Both the position numbers and the translations under genes were made by a program. 21,274 nt of DNA from JAZFYD01 sp036443405 (GTDB taxonomy: Bacteria; Planctomycetota; PLA2), in NCBI GenBank assembly GCA_036443405.1, contig JAZFYD010000123.1, positions 1 through 21,274 on the forward strand, read 5' to 3'. Shown here one piece after another: positions 6,719 through 15,516 of this stretch. Each line of letters begins with the position of its first letter. Position 1 is the stretch's first letter. Below the pieces are notes generated by a model. That model did no database searches. It was not told the DNA's origin and was given only the letters and a program-made list of their open reading frames with translations.

Positions 6719-8685
6719 TGTGCGGAATCGCCGGTTTGGTCCAGTTCGACGGCACGCCCGTCGACCCGTCCGTGCTGGTCGCGATGACGCGCACTCTCGA
6801 ACATCGCGGCCCGGACGAGGAGGGTTACTTCCTGAACCTCGGGCCGGAGGAACTCCGCGGTCCGGACGTCCCGCTCTACGGCCTGCCCGAGGGTGAAGGA
6901 CGCGGCCACGCGGGGCTCGGCCACCGCCGCCTCTCGATCATCGATCTCAAGAGCGGCCAGCAGCCGATGTGCAACGAGGACGGCACGGTCTGGATCGCGT
7001 TCAACGGCGAGATCTACAACTTCCCCGAGTTGCACAAGGAGCTCGAGGAAAAGGGACATCGCTTTCGCACGCGATCCGACACCGAGACGATCGTGCACGC
7101 CTACGAGGAGTGGGGCACCGAGGCCATCCGCCGCCTGCGCGGGATGTTCGCGATTTCGATCTGGGACGAGCGCAAGCAGCAACTGTTGCTCGCGCGCGAC
7201 CGCCTCGGCCAGAAGCCGCTCTACTACCACCACGACGGCAAGCGCCTCGGATTCGGGTCCGAGATCAAGGCGATTCTCCAGGTCCCGGGCCTCGACACGA
7301 AGTTGGACCCCGCGGCGCTGAGCGACTACCTGTCGCTGCTCTACGTGCCCGCACCGCGTTCGATCTTCGCGGCGATCAAGAAGCTGCCGGCGGGCCACCT
7401 CGCGGTCGTCGACGTCAACGGCCTGCGGATGGAGCGGTACTGGGACATCTCGTTCGCGCCCGTTTCCAAGGACGCGGAGGAGATCCACCACGAGCGCATC
7501 CTCGAGATCCTCGGTCAGGCCGTCGGCATGCGCATGATGAGCGAGGTGCCGCTCGGCGCGTTCCTGAGTGGCGGCATCGACTCCTCCGCGGTCGTCGCCC
7601 TGATGGCCGAGAATTCGAACGACCCGGTGCGCACGTGCGCCATCGGCTTCAGCGTCGCCAAGTTCGACGAGACGAAGTACGCGCAGCAGGTGGCGGATCT
7701 GTTCTCCACGGATCACTCCGTGAACATCGTCACGCCCGACGCGATTCCGATCATCGAGAAGCTCGCGTGGCACTACGACGAGCCGTTCGCGGACTCCTCG
7801 ATGGTGCCGACGTACTACGTGTCGAAGGCCGCGCGAGAACGAGTGACGGTCGCCCTGTCGGGAGACGGCGGCGACGAGAACTTCGTCGGGTACCGGCGCT
7901 ACTACTTCGACGGTCGCGAGAATTTCGTGCGCAACCTCGTTCCCGGGCCGCTGCGGCGCCCGGTGTTCGGCGGGTTGGGCAAGCTCTATCCGAAGGCGGA
8001 CTACCTTCCGCAGATCTTCCGTGGCAAGGCGTTCCTCTCGAACGTCGCTCGCGATCCGGTCGAGGCGTATTTCTTCTCGATGAGCGCGTTCAAGAAGGAC
8101 CAGAAGGAGCAGTTGCTTCGCGGCGATGTCCGCCGCGAAATCGCCGGGCACGATACGGCCGACCTGTTCCGCGAACACTACAACCGCGCCGAGGCGGAGG
8201 ACCACTTGTCGCGGATCCAGTACCTCGACATGAAGACGTACCTCTGCGACGACATCCTCACAAAGGTGGACCGCGCCTCCATGGCGGTTTCCCTCGAGGT
8301 GCGGTGCCCGATTCTCGATCACGTCTTCATGGAGAGCGTGGCGACGATCCCGTCCGGGCTGAAGCTCAAGGGCCAGGAAAAGAAACACATCCTGAAGCGC
8401 GCGCTCCGCAAGAAGCTCCCCGACGAGATTCTCTACCGCCCGAAGATGGGATTCGGCGTCCCGATCCTCGAGTGGCTGCGCAACGACGTGAAGGACTACG
8501 CGGCGGATCTCGTCCTCGAGAGCGAGGGCACCAGGACCTACTTCGAAAAGCCGTATCTCGAAAAGGTCTGGAACCAGCACCAGTCCGGCGTGCGCGATTG
8601 GTCCGCTGAACTGTGGGGCGTGATGATGTTCAATCTATGGCACCGGCGCTTCGTCGAGCAGAACGCCGTCGCGTCGACCGCCTAG
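6718..8685 (+). CDS. Asparagine-synthase-family amidotransferase, exosortase A system-associated type 1
   Basis: A 655-residue glutamine-dependent amidotransferase. It starts MCGIAGLVQFDG, placing the catalytic cysteine at residue 2, followed by HRGPDEEGYF, GHRRLSIIDL, AFNGEIYNF and RSDTETIVHAYEEWG, all glutaminase-domain landmarks. The synthetase domain has FLSGGIDSS (PP-loop, residues 284-290), SGDGGDENFVGYRRY, DDILTKVDRASMAVSLEVRCPILDH and KMGFGVPILEWL. It matches the TIGR03108-type enzymes that sit beside exosortase A and transfer glutamine nitrogen to an ATP-activated carboxylate, probably on the exopolysaccharide or its precursor. The ATG at 6718 is chosen over longer in-frame extensions because it restores Cys2, overlaps the upstream stop by one base, and has GGAG at 6704-6707. 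Its TAG shares the palindrome CTAG with the stop of the convergent flippase gene. Confidence 0.94.
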   Translation: MCGIAGLVQFDGTPVDPSVLVAMTRTLEHRGPDEEGYFLNLGPEELRGPDVPLYGLPEGEGRGHAGLGHRRLSIIDLKSGQQPMCNEDGTVWIAFNGEIYNFPELHKELEEKGHRFRTRSDTETIVHAYEEWGTEAIRRLRGMFAISIWDERKQQLLLARDRLGQKPLYYHHDGKRLGFGSEIKAILQVPGLDTKLDPAALSDYLSLLYVPAPRSIFAAIKKLPAGHLAVVDVNGLRMERYWDISFAPVSKDAEEIHHERILEILGQAVGMRMMSEVPLGAFLSGGIDSSAVVALMAENSNDPVRTCAIGFSVAKFDETKYAQQVADLFSTDHSVNIVTPDAIPIIEKLAWHYDEPFADSSMVPTYYVSKAARERVTVALSGDGGDENFVGYRRYYFDGRENFVRNLVPGPLRRPVFGGLGKLYPKADYLPQIFRGKAFLSNVARDPVEAYFFSMSAFKKDQKEQLLRGDVRREIAGHDTADLFREHYNRAEAEDHLSRIQYLDMKTYLCDDILTKVDRASMAVSLEVRCPILDHVFMESVATIPSGLKLKGQEKKHILKRALRKKLPDEILYRPKMGFGVPILEWLRNDVKDYAADLVLESEGTRTYFEKPYLEKVWNQHQSGVRDWSAELWGVMMFNLWHRRFVEQNAVASTA

Positions 8686-10214
8686 TCTTCCGCCGCCTCT
8701 TCCGTGGTCGCGGGTTTGCTCCGCGCCATCTTGAGCGTCTCCATGAACGCTGCCAGTCGCTGCCGGTGAAACACGAGCATGCTCGCCGCGTACGCGAGCA
8801 CACCGACCAGAGTCTCCATCGCCAACCGAACCGCGGCGGGTAGCGACGGGTCCAGGACCTTCGTGACCAGCACGGCGACCGCCATGATCGCCGCGGAGCT
8901 AACGGCGGGGAACAGCGCCCCGAAATACTGCCGCACCGGCATCGCCATGTGGCTCAGTGCCCGCCGGTAAAGCGGAAGGCTGAGCATCGGGTGTACGAGC
9001 AGCCACGCGAGCGCGATGCCCGTGATCCCGTCGATCACCGCGAGTTTCCCGAGGTCGTGGTACTCGCCGAGTCCCGCGCCGACGATGAACGCACCAAACA
9101 GGACCACGGTGATCAGCCACGCCATGTTCATCGCGAACAGCGTGTCCTTCTTGATCACGAGTACGTGTTGGAACAGCATCGCAACGGCGCGCCAGCCAGC
9201 CGAAAGCGCGAGCAGGCGTAGCGGATTGACGGCGGGCAACCAGTTCGGGCCGAGCACAACGGGGACGAAGTCGTCCGCGACCAGCGCGATGCCGGCGGAC
9301 ACGGGGATGACCGTGACGGCAAGGACCTCGGTAAGCCGAAGGAAGTAACGACGTAGCCCCGCCGCGTCGTCCTGCACGCGCGAGAAAAACGCCGGCGTGA
9401 CCCGGCTGATCAGCGACGCGATCTTGTCGAGCGGCATGCTCGCGAGCGTATGCGCCATCGCGAAGTGGCCCGTCGTGGTTTGTCCGAGTTTGAACCCGGT
9501 GACGCCGATGTCGGACTTCGACTGGAAAAACCAGGCGATACGATTGCCCACGAGATGCAACATGAACGCGAGCGTGGATTTCAGATCCTCCAACCGTGCT
9601 ACGGCATACGGCGACCAGTGCCGGCCGAGCACGAGCGCTGTTCGCAGCGTGTGCCCGGAGAGATGGCCGATGACAAACGACCAGTAGCCGAACCCCAAGA
9701 GCGCCATCACGAGGGTCAGGACGTTGTTCGTTATCGCCATGCCGGCCTCGGCGAGCGCGATGAATCGGAACTTCAGATCGCGCTGGAGCACGGCCTGGGG
9801 CACCGTTCGCATCGCGATGATTGGAAACAGCGGGCTCAGCCCGATCAGGACCCACATGAGCCCCGGCATGTTGAAAAACCACTCGAGTGGCCACGCGAGG
9901 GCGCAGGCCAAGAGGCTTGCGCCGATCCCGAACATCAGCGCGACCGAGTTTAGCTGCGCGATCTGTTCCTTGGTCAGCTCACGCAGCGAAACGACGGTGA
10001 GCCCGAGACCGCCCTCATTGATCAGCAGGATGAGCCCGACAGCCATCCACGCGATCCCGAAGAGCCCGTAGTCCTCCGGCAGCAGGATGCGCGCGACAAT
10101 GAGCGTCAGCACCCACTGGATGATCTGCGCTCCGTACTTCGCGGCCGCGGTCCACGCGATGCCGGATACGAGCGAACGATCGAGGTCCGCGTGCTGATCC
10201 GGCGGTGAACTCAC
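8682..10214 (-). CDS. Wzx-type polysaccharide flippase (MOP superfamily)
   Basis: A 510-residue polytopic membrane protein with about 12-14 hydrophobic helices. The N-terminal block SLVSGIAWTAAAKYGAQIIQW, followed by ARILLPEDYGLFGIAWM, is typical of the Polysacc_synt_3/WzxC-like branch of oligosaccharide flippases, as is QAVLQRDLKFRFIALAE. It should move the undecaprenyl-pyrophosphate-linked repeat unit from the cytoplasmic to the periplasmic face of the inner membrane. It is the last gene of the minus-strand operon. The start is GTG at 10214, overlapping the stop of the epimerase gene as GTGA; no separate ribosome site is seen, so translation is probably coupled. The C-terminus ends in a charged cytoplasmic tail rich in Glu and Ala. 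Confidence 0.9.
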   Translation of the reverse strand: MSSPPDQHADLDRSLVSGIAWTAAAKYGAQIIQWVLTLIVARILLPEDYGLFGIAWMAVGLILLINEGGLGLTVVSLRELTKEQIAQLNSVALMFGIGASLLACALAWPLEWFFNMPGLMWVLIGLSPLFPIIAMRTVPQAVLQRDLKFRFIALAEAGMAITNNVLTLVMALLGFGYWSFVIGHLSGHTLRTALVLGRHWSPYAVARLEDLKSTLAFMLHLVGNRIAWFFQSKSDIGVTGFKLGQTTTGHFAMAHTLASMPLDKIASLISRVTPAFFSRVQDDAAGLRRYFLRLTEVLAVTVIPVSAGIALVADDFVPVVLGPNWLPAVNPLRLLALSAGWRAVAMLFQHVLVIKKDTLFAMNMAWLITVVLFGAFIVGAGLGEYHDLGKLAVIDGITGIALAWLLVHPMLSLPLYRRALSHMAMPVRQYFGALFPAVSSAAIMAVAVLVTKVLDPSLPAAVRLAMETLVGVLAYAASMLVFHRQRLAAFMETLKMARSKPATTEEAAED

Positions 10215-11296
10215 GATCGGTTATTGAACCAATCGCGGAAGACCTTCACGATTCGGTCGGCGGTCTTCCCATCCCACAGGTCCGGAATGCGTCCCGTGGT
10301 TTCGCCTTCAAGCGCGCTCGTGGCCAGCTCCTCGATGCGGGCGGCGTCGGTGCCGGCGAGGGAGTTCGTGCCCTCGTTGATCGTGATCGGCCGCTCCGTG
10401 TTTTCGCGGATCGTCACGCACGGGATGCCGAGGTACGTCGTCTCCTCCTGCAGCCCGCCGGAATCCGTCAGCACCAAACGGCTGTCCGCCATCAGGCCGA
10501 GGAACTCGTGGTAGCCGAGCGGGTCCAGACGCCGGATGTCGCCGCCAGTGCCGGCGCCGGTCTCTTCGAGGCGCGCGGCGGTGCGTGGGTGGCAGCTGAA
10601 CACGACCGGGATGCGCCTGCTGATGCGCTCGACTGCGCCCATGATGCGAAACAGCACTTCGGGGTCGTCCACGTTCGACGGGCGGTGCAGCGTCAGCACG
10701 GCATACCCTTGCGCTTTCAGACCGAGGCGGCCCGCGACATCGGTTTGCCGCGCCCTCGGCAGGTGCTGCACCAGACTGTCGATCATGATATTCCCGACGC
10801 GATGGATCCGCTCCGGCGCGACACCCTCCTTGGCGAGATTCTCATCGCCGTCGGCGGAAGGCGTGAGGAGAAGAGCCGCGAGCCGATCGGTGACGACGCG
10901 GTTGATCTCCTCGGGCATGCTCCAGTCGTAGCTGCGCAGCCCGGCTTCCACGTGCGCCACCGCGATCCCGAGCTTGGCCGCGTCGAGGCTACAGGCGACC
11001 GTACTGTTCACGTCGCCGACGACCACGACGAGATCGGGCTTCCAGTCGAGCAGCACCGGTTCGAACGCCTCCATCACCTTGGCGGTCTGCTGGGCGTGGG
11101 AGCCCGATCCGATGCCGAGGTAGACGTCCGGTTTCGGCAGGCCGAGATCGTCGAAGAAGACCTTCGACATGTTGGCGTCGTAGTGCTGGCCCGTGTGCAC
11201 CAGATACTGCTCAATGCCGGCGCCTGACAGCGCGCGCGCCAGCGGGGCGATCTTCATGAAATTCGGCCGGGCGCCGACGACGTTGAGGATACGCAT
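10211..11296 (-). CDS. wecB: UDP-N-acetylglucosamine 2-epimerase, non-hydrolysing
   Basis: A 361-residue cytoplasmic enzyme interconverting UDP-GlcNAc and UDP-ManNAc, feeding ManNAc or ManNAcA into the repeat unit. Landmarks: MRILNVVGARPNFMKIAP at the N-terminus, HTGQHYD, GDVNST, HVEAGLRS, MPEEINR, TLHRPSN, SCHPRT and DSGGLQEETTYLGIP. With the start at 11296, the Asp of GDVNST is residue 95 and the Glu of HVEAG is residue 117, the same numbers as the catalytic Asp95 and Glu117 of E. coli WecB; the likely catalytic His is residue 205. An ATG four codons earlier (11308) is possible, but it abuts a run of six G, whereas that run sits about 12 bases before 11296. The gene is fourth in the operon and overlaps the flippase by four bases. 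Confidence 0.95.
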   Translation of the reverse strand: MRILNVVGARPNFMKIAPLARALSGAGIEQYLVHTGQHYDANMSKVFFDDLGLPKPDVYLGIGSGSHAQQTAKVMEAFEPVLLDWKPDLVVVVGDVNSTVACSLDAAKLGIAVAHVEAGLRSYDWSMPEEINRVVTDRLAALLLTPSADGDENLAKEGVAPERIHRVGNIMIDSLVQHLPRARQTDVAGRLGLKAQGYAVLTLHRPSNVDDPEVLFRIMGAVERISRRIPVVFSCHPRTAARLEETGAGTGGDIRRLDPLGYHEFLGLMADSRLVLTDSGGLQEETTYLGIPCVTIRENTERPITINEGTNSLAGTDAARIEELATSALEGETTGRIPDLWDGKTADRIVKVFRDWFNNRS

Positions 11297-11376
11297 GAGT
11301 TGGGGCATCCCCCCGCGGTTTCATCGGCAAAATCCGAGCTGGGACGTAGCGCAGCGCGGAGTCGGTCGTTGCGGGT

Positions 11377-12825
11377 CTACCGACCGCCGCGACCGAAGAT
11401 GATGACCTTGGCCGTTTCGAGGAGCACGGCGAAGTAGAACGTCATCGAGCGGTTGAGGATGTAGAAGATGTCGTAGGCGAGCTTGGCGCGCGAGTCATCT
11501 TCGTTTGCGCCGTACGGATACCGGATCTGGGCCCAGCCGGTGACACCCGGCCGCACGGAGTTGCGCGCGGCGTAGAGCTGGACACGTTCGCTCAAGGTCT
11601 TCACGAAGTAGGGACGCTCCGGTCGGGGACCGACAAGCGACATGTCGCCCTTGATCACGTTGAGGAGCTGAGGCAGTTCGTCGAGGCGCGTGGTCCGCAG
11701 GAGGCGGCCAATCTTCGTGACTCGCGGGTCACCGGGTTGGCTCCACACCGGTCCACTGTCGTCTTCCGCGTCCACACGCATCGTGCGGAATTTCAAGATC
11801 TGGAACGATCGGCCCCAGAGCCCGACGCGCTCCTGTCGGAAAAAGATAGGCCCTCGCGAACTGAGCTTCACCAGCGCTGCGACAATAGGCCATATCGGTA
11901 GTGTGAACATTAGCGCGATGGCGGCGATCGTGATGTCCGTGGCGCGCTGCATCGCGTACGGTTTCGCCTGTGTGGTCAGGCGAGCGAGCAGGCGTAGGTC
12001 GTTGCCCGAGTCGAGCACGGCTTTGCCTTCGCACTTGGCGACCAAGTCGGCGACAGGTTCCACGAGAAGGCCCACACCGGCGCACGGAGACAGGATCGTG
12101 CGCAGTTGGTCCTCAGTCGCAGCTCCGACCACAAAGAGGCGCACGCCTTCCGAGCGCACACGTTCGAGGTGGCTCGCCGGCACGATCTCGCGGTCCCGAA
12201 GGGGCTCGCGATTCGTGATGGAGTCGGGCAGTAGAATCGTTCTGACGTCGAGCCCGCCGAGGGGCGCCATATCGTCGAGCGCCTGCGCTGCGGCCTCTCG
12301 GGACCCCGCAAACAACGCGGCGGTCATGGCCATACCATCTCCGCCCCGTAATTCGATCCAGCGTCGCTGGAGGAACACAAACAAGGCAGCGAGGGCCGGA
12401 GCGAGGCAGAGGAACTCGGGCCGAGGTGTGTGCTCCTTCATCCCGGTGTAGTACGTGACGAAGTAGAACGCGCTCATCACGATGCAACTGATGCCGATGG
12501 CAGCGAACAGCGCCTCCGGTTTCAGGCGAGGCAGCGGCCGTTCGGTGATGCCAACCAACTCGGCGATGTAGAGCGAAGACAAGATGGCGAGAGCGACGGG
12601 TACGAGCTGGATTACCGTCGCAACGCCACTCACGCCCGGCGAGAGCAGCCACAGGCCGAAAGCACCGAGCGCGAGCAACGCGACGAAGCTCAGCGCCAGC
12701 CGACGAACCAGCGAGAACGGGTAGTCCCAGAGGACGCCGATCCGTGTCGGTGCTGTCGAGCCGGACGCCGGAGCGCCCAGCGGGCGGGGGAGATTACCGC
12801 TTTTGGCCGCGGCTGTAGTAGCCAT
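11377..12825 (-). CDS. Undecaprenyl-phosphate sugar-1-phosphate transferase (bacterial sugar transferase)
   Basis: A 482-residue polyprenyl-phosphate hexose-1-phosphate transferase, which starts each repeat unit on undecaprenyl phosphate in the inner membrane. The N-terminal third holds about four to five hydrophobic helices. A central nucleotide-binding-like domain (about 160-280) is followed by the catalytic module from about residue 290: a re-entrant hydrophobic helix (ITIAAIALMFTLPIWPIVAAL), then KFRTMRVDAEDD (345 on), TRLDELPQLLNVIKGDMSLVGPRPERP with the catalytic Asp-Glu pair (382-383), and PGVTGWAQIRYPYGA. This is the architecture of WbaP/EpsB-type enzymes with membrane domain and CoA-binding-like domain. 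The ATG at 12825 follows GGCGAG and overlaps the kinase gene by 32 bases; a longer form from 12864 would overlap by 71 bases and is less likely. Confidence 0.92.
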   Translation of the reverse strand: MATTAAAKSGNLPRPLGAPASGSTAPTRIGVLWDYPFSLVRRLALSFVALLALGAFGLWLLSPGVSGVATVIQLVPVALAILSSLYIAELVGITERPLPRLKPEALFAAIGISCIVMSAFYFVTYYTGMKEHTPRPEFLCLAPALAALFVFLQRRWIELRGGDGMAMTAALFAGSREAAAQALDDMAPLGGLDVRTILLPDSITNREPLRDREIVPASHLERVRSEGVRLFVVGAATEDQLRTILSPCAGVGLLVEPVADLVAKCEGKAVLDSGNDLRLLARLTTQAKPYAMQRATDITIAAIALMFTLPIWPIVAALVKLSSRGPIFFRQERVGLWGRSFQILKFRTMRVDAEDDSGPVWSQPGDPRVTKIGRLLRTTRLDELPQLLNVIKGDMSLVGPRPERPYFVKTLSERVQLYAARNSVRPGVTGWAQIRYPYGANEDDSRAKLAYDIFYILNRSMTFYFAVLLETAKVIIFGRGGR

Positions 12826-13786
12826 AGATCTCGCCGAAGTAGGGGATCCGAGACGGCTTGGCACGGTTGAGCACGGCGGCGATGAACTTCTCCTTCCCGA
12901 AGTCCGAGAGCGCCTGGTCGACGACGTCCTGCGGTGTGCTCGAAGCGCGCACGACTAGGATGGCGGCATCCGAGATGTCACCGATGACGTGTGCGTCCGC
13001 GACGGGCACGAGCGGCGGGCAGTCCAACAGCACCAAATCGAACTTGGTGGAGGCGCTGCCGACGAGCCGTTCGAGGCTGTCACGGCGCATCAGCGGCATT
13101 CCTGGGTCGAGCTGACCGGCGGGCATCAAGAACACACCCGTGCAGTCGGTTTCGTAGTAGTGGAGCTGCTCGGCGAATTCGCCATTCGCGAGGAACGCGC
13201 CGGGCGCGTCTTCGAGATCGACCATTCCGCTCAGGGTGCGGCGGTGCGTATCCAGGTCGATCACCAGAATGCGGCGTCCGGCCGAGGCCATGCGCTCGGC
13301 GAGGCCGAGGGCGATCGTGGTTTTCCCTTCGCCGGGAAGCGCCGACGTGATCGCGATCGTCTTCAGGCCTTCCTCGGTGTGGCGCGCCAGAACGTGAGTG
13401 GCCAGCGCGTGCAACTGCTCGTTGGCGACATCCTTGGCCCATCCGCCGTGACGCACAAAACGGCGCGGCAACTTGAGCGCGGTGGGCGCCGTGGTCGCGA
13501 CCGCGGCGGAGCGGAACCGCTTGGGGGCGCGTGCCTCTTTCGCCTTTTCCGGCTTCGCAGTCAGCGCAGAGGGCTCCGCGGGGGGCTCGGGCATCGGCTC
13601 CGGCGCCGCTGCGGGCCGGGCCGCTGTGTTTACGTTCACGGTCGGTGCAGCGGGTGCAGCCGGTGCGGCGGGTGCAACGGTCGTCTCCGGTTCGTACGGG
13701 ACGGGTTCCACGTGGATCGGATCTGCCTCGGGCTGCCGGGTGCTGGCCGGCGCCAAGGTTGTGAGGTCGAAGGTGAGAGGCTTCAT
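12794..13786 (-). CDS. Tyrosine autokinase (BY-kinase), exosortase system type
   Basis: A 330-residue P-loop kinase controlling polysaccharide chain length together with the chain-length determinant encoded just upstream. Residues 1-110 are a low-complexity linker rich in Ala, Pro and Glu (about 37-80 especially). The catalytic domain has Walker A in SALPGEGKTT (148-157), Walker A' ILVIDLDT (173-180) and Walker B VLLDCPP (252-258), then NRAKPSRIPYFGEIYGYYSR. The C-terminal tyrosines (316, 321, 323, 324) would be the autophosphorylated cluster, short compared with E. coli Wzc. No transmembrane segment is present, so the kinase must work with the separate membrane protein, as in TIGR03018-type XrtA-associated kinases. 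The start lies 5 bases after the chain-length gene's stop, with GGATAG as the ribosome site. Confidence 0.92.
   Translation of the reverse strand: MKPLTFDLTTLAPASTRQPEADPIHVEPVPYEPETTVAPAAPAAPAAPTVNVNTAARPAAAPEPMPEPPAEPSALTAKPEKAKEARAPKRFRSAAVATTAPTALKLPRRFVRHGGWAKDVANEQLHALATHVLARHTEEGLKTIAITSALPGEGKTTIALGLAERMASAGRRILVIDLDTHRRTLSGMVDLEDAPGAFLANGEFAEQLHYYETDCTGVFLMPAGQLDPGMPLMRRDSLERLVGSASTKFDLVLLDCPPLVPVADAHVIGDISDAAILVVRASSTPQDVVDQALSDFGKEKFIAAVLNRAKPSRIPYFGEIYGYYSRGQKR
13644..13679 (+). repeat. Four tandem copies of a 9-bp unit inside the kinase linker
   Basis: Consecutive units GGTGCAGCG, GGTGCAGCC, GGTGCGGCG and GGTGCAACG on the plus strand encode the repeated Ala-Pro-Ala tract (VAPAAPAAPAAP) of the tyrosine kinase linker on the minus strand. 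Unit gain or loss would change linker length without breaking the frame. Confidence 0.85.
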
Positions 13787-13791
13787 GATGT

Positions 13792-15390
13792 CTATCCGAG
13801 GAGGTCGAGGAGCGGCTCGATCATGGAGAGGTCGCCGACGACGCCTTCGCGGATCAAGACCACGGCGAGCGTGGCGCCAAAGACGACGAGGAGGGTGCCG
13901 CCCAGGACGAAGTTGCCAATGTTGCGGAATACGCGGTGCGAAATCGGGCTGACCTCGGGAATCGTGACGAGCACGGTCCCGGGGAGCAGGCTACGTAGGT
14001 CGTCCGACTCCTCGTACGAGCGGTCGAGTTTGGACCGGGCGACCGAGATGCCGACGCCGACTGCCAGGCCGGCCGCCAGTCCCAGCAAGGACATCCGGAT
14101 GCGCTTTGGGCCGATCGGGTCCTTGGGGACGATCGCACGCTGCTCGATCTCGATCGGGGTCGCCTGTGACATGGCCTGGAAACCGCGCGCTTCGCCGGCT
14201 TCGAACAGGCGTTCCCGGATCGAATCCCGGCGGCGCTTCGCGTCGTTCAGGTTGCGCACAAGCTTATCGAACGTCGATTCGAGGTCGATGCCGACGAGGA
14301 TCGCCTCTTCCAACGCGGCGATCTGGGAGTGATCCCGCTTGATCGAAGCCTCGAGTTGGATCGACTGCTGCCCGAGCTCCGCCTCTCGCTTCTTGGATTC
14401 ATCGAGTGTGTGCTTGTAGAGCAGGACGAGCTGGTCGTCGCCTTCCTGCTTCAATTTCTCATCCGCGTAGCGCGTCTCGTGCGTCACGATCTGTTTGAGC
14501 AAGTTCTGTACGGCGGCGCTGTCCTCCTTGAACAGGACCCGTTTGCGCTCGAGTTCGGCGCGCAGGGTCCCGAGCGTTCCTTGGATCACGTCCAGGTTGG
14601 AGTTGCGGCTGCCGAGCATCGTCGCGATTTCGAGCTGGTGTTTTGTACGGAAAGACTCCGTCACCAGAGACTTGAGAGTGAGCTTGTTGTTGGAAATTCG
14701 GTCCCGGGAACGCAGGATCCTATCGTGCAGTCTGTCGATGCGGTCGCGGTTGTTTTCGACGTTTTCCGGGAGCTGGCCCGGGTATTTTTCTTTCTCCGAC
14801 GTGAGCGCCTTCTCGGCCTCTTCCAGATCGGACGTGTGGTCCGCTTTGCGCCCCTGGAGGAAACCGGTCATGAGGTCGGCTTCCTGATCCATGAACGTGC
14901 GCTGTTTGTCGATGAACTCTTCGCACAGGCCGTTGACTACCGCCGCGACCATCTCAGGCGACTTGGGATTGCCACCATGCTGGAAGGTGACCTGAACGTG
15001 GCCTTTGCGGACGGACGTGGCGACGAGGATGTTCCGCTGAAACAGCTGGACGATCCGGTCACCCTGGTCGTCCCTCTGGTCCGCGTAGGGGTTGAGTTCC
15101 TTCTCGTCGAGATCCCGCACCAACTGGCGAAGGACTCGCGTCGAGAGCATGTACTCTCGCGCGTTCCGAATCAGGGAACTCGACTGCGTGATGACCGCCC
15201 GGTGAGCCAAGCTGTCGTACGGCTTGGCCAGCGGCGGCATTAGCAGGGCGCTCGCCTCGTAGGTGTCTTCCTGCACGATCACCGCCGCCGCGGAGGCGGC
15301 AAAGATGACCACGCCGGGCACGAGCACCATCCAGGTGTGGCGCGTGGCAATCCGCAGGTAGCGGCCGAGGCTCGACCTAACGGAGGACAT
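13792..15390 (-). CDS. Polysaccharide chain-length determinant (Wzz/GNVR family)
   Basis: A 532-residue inner-membrane polysaccharide co-polymerase. Transmembrane helix 1 is at about 20-40 (WMVLVPGVVIFAASAAAVI). A long periplasmic region of alternating charged, coiled-coil-forming helices (about 180-420) follows, then helix 2 at about 433-452 next to the Pro/Gly motif VPKDPIGPKR. A cytoplasmic loop and a third hydrophobic helix (about 494-515) close the protein. Three helices with this loop match the exosortase-associated TIGR03007 type better than classical Wzz. It sets polymer length and presents the tyrosine kinase encoded next. The frame is open 132 bases further upstream, but the ATG at 15390 has a perfect GGAGGT five bases... 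before position 15390 on its strand (15394-15399) and gives a normal N-terminus. It is the first gene of the five-gene minus operon. Confidence 0.92.
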   Translation of the reverse strand: MSSVRSSLGRYLRIATRHTWMVLVPGVVIFAASAAAVIVQEDTYEASALLMPPLAKPYDSLAHRAVITQSSSLIRNAREYMLSTRVLRQLVRDLDEKELNPYADQRDDQGDRIVQLFQRNILVATSVRKGHVQVTFQHGGNPKSPEMVAAVVNGLCEEFIDKQRTFMDQEADLMTGFLQGRKADHTSDLEEAEKALTSEKEKYPGQLPENVENNRDRIDRLHDRILRSRDRISNNKLTLKSLVTESFRTKHQLEIATMLGSRNSNLDVIQGTLGTLRAELERKRVLFKEDSAAVQNLLKQIVTHETRYADEKLKQEGDDQLVLLYKHTLDESKKREAELGQQSIQLEASIKRDHSQIAALEEAILVGIDLESTFDKLVRNLNDAKRRRDSIRERLFEAGEARGFQAMSQATPIEIEQRAIVPKDPIGPKRIRMSLLGLAAGLAVGVGISVARSKLDRSYEESDDLRSLLPGTVLVTIPEVSPISHRVFRNIGNFVLGGTLLVVFGATLAVVLIREGVVGDLSMIEPLLDLLG

Positions 15391-15393
15391 GGG

Positions 15394-15399
15394 ACCTCC
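15394..15399 (-). promoter_or_regulatory. Ribosome binding site deciding the chain-length determinant start
   Basis: GGAGGT on the minus strand, three bases (CCC) before the ATG at 15390. It is the strongest Shine-Dalgarno match in the window and fixes the start at 15390 rather than the longer open frame; the spacing is on the short side. Confidence 0.7.
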
Positions 15400-15516
15400 G
15401 ACCGTTGGACGCCGTCGCCGGAGAGCGTACGAAGGCGGTGGGGTAATGGGGAAGCGCGTGAGCGATCCCGGGAGCGTTGCGATTCTTCGACATAACGTTC
15501 TGCGCCGTGAGTAGAG

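Noticed and set aside
6658..8580. 640-codon open frame antisense to the second amidotransferase, plus other long antisense frames (324-1529, 16162-17718, 19002-20285)
   Set aside because: High-GC genes with strong third-position bias leave such frames open. Their translations are Arg/Ala/His/Val-rich without domains, while the opposite strand has clear conserved motifs.
6969..8609. 546-codon same-strand frame inside the amidotransferase, and the 5560-6498 frame inside the first one
   Set aside because: Arg-rich shadow translations of well-supported genes in another frame.
11361..11385. GTCGGT/ACCGAC inverted repeat around the stop of the sugar-1-phosphate transferase gene
   Set aside because: Twelve-base loop, overlaps coding sequence, no T tract, and the next gene of the operon follows on the same strand.
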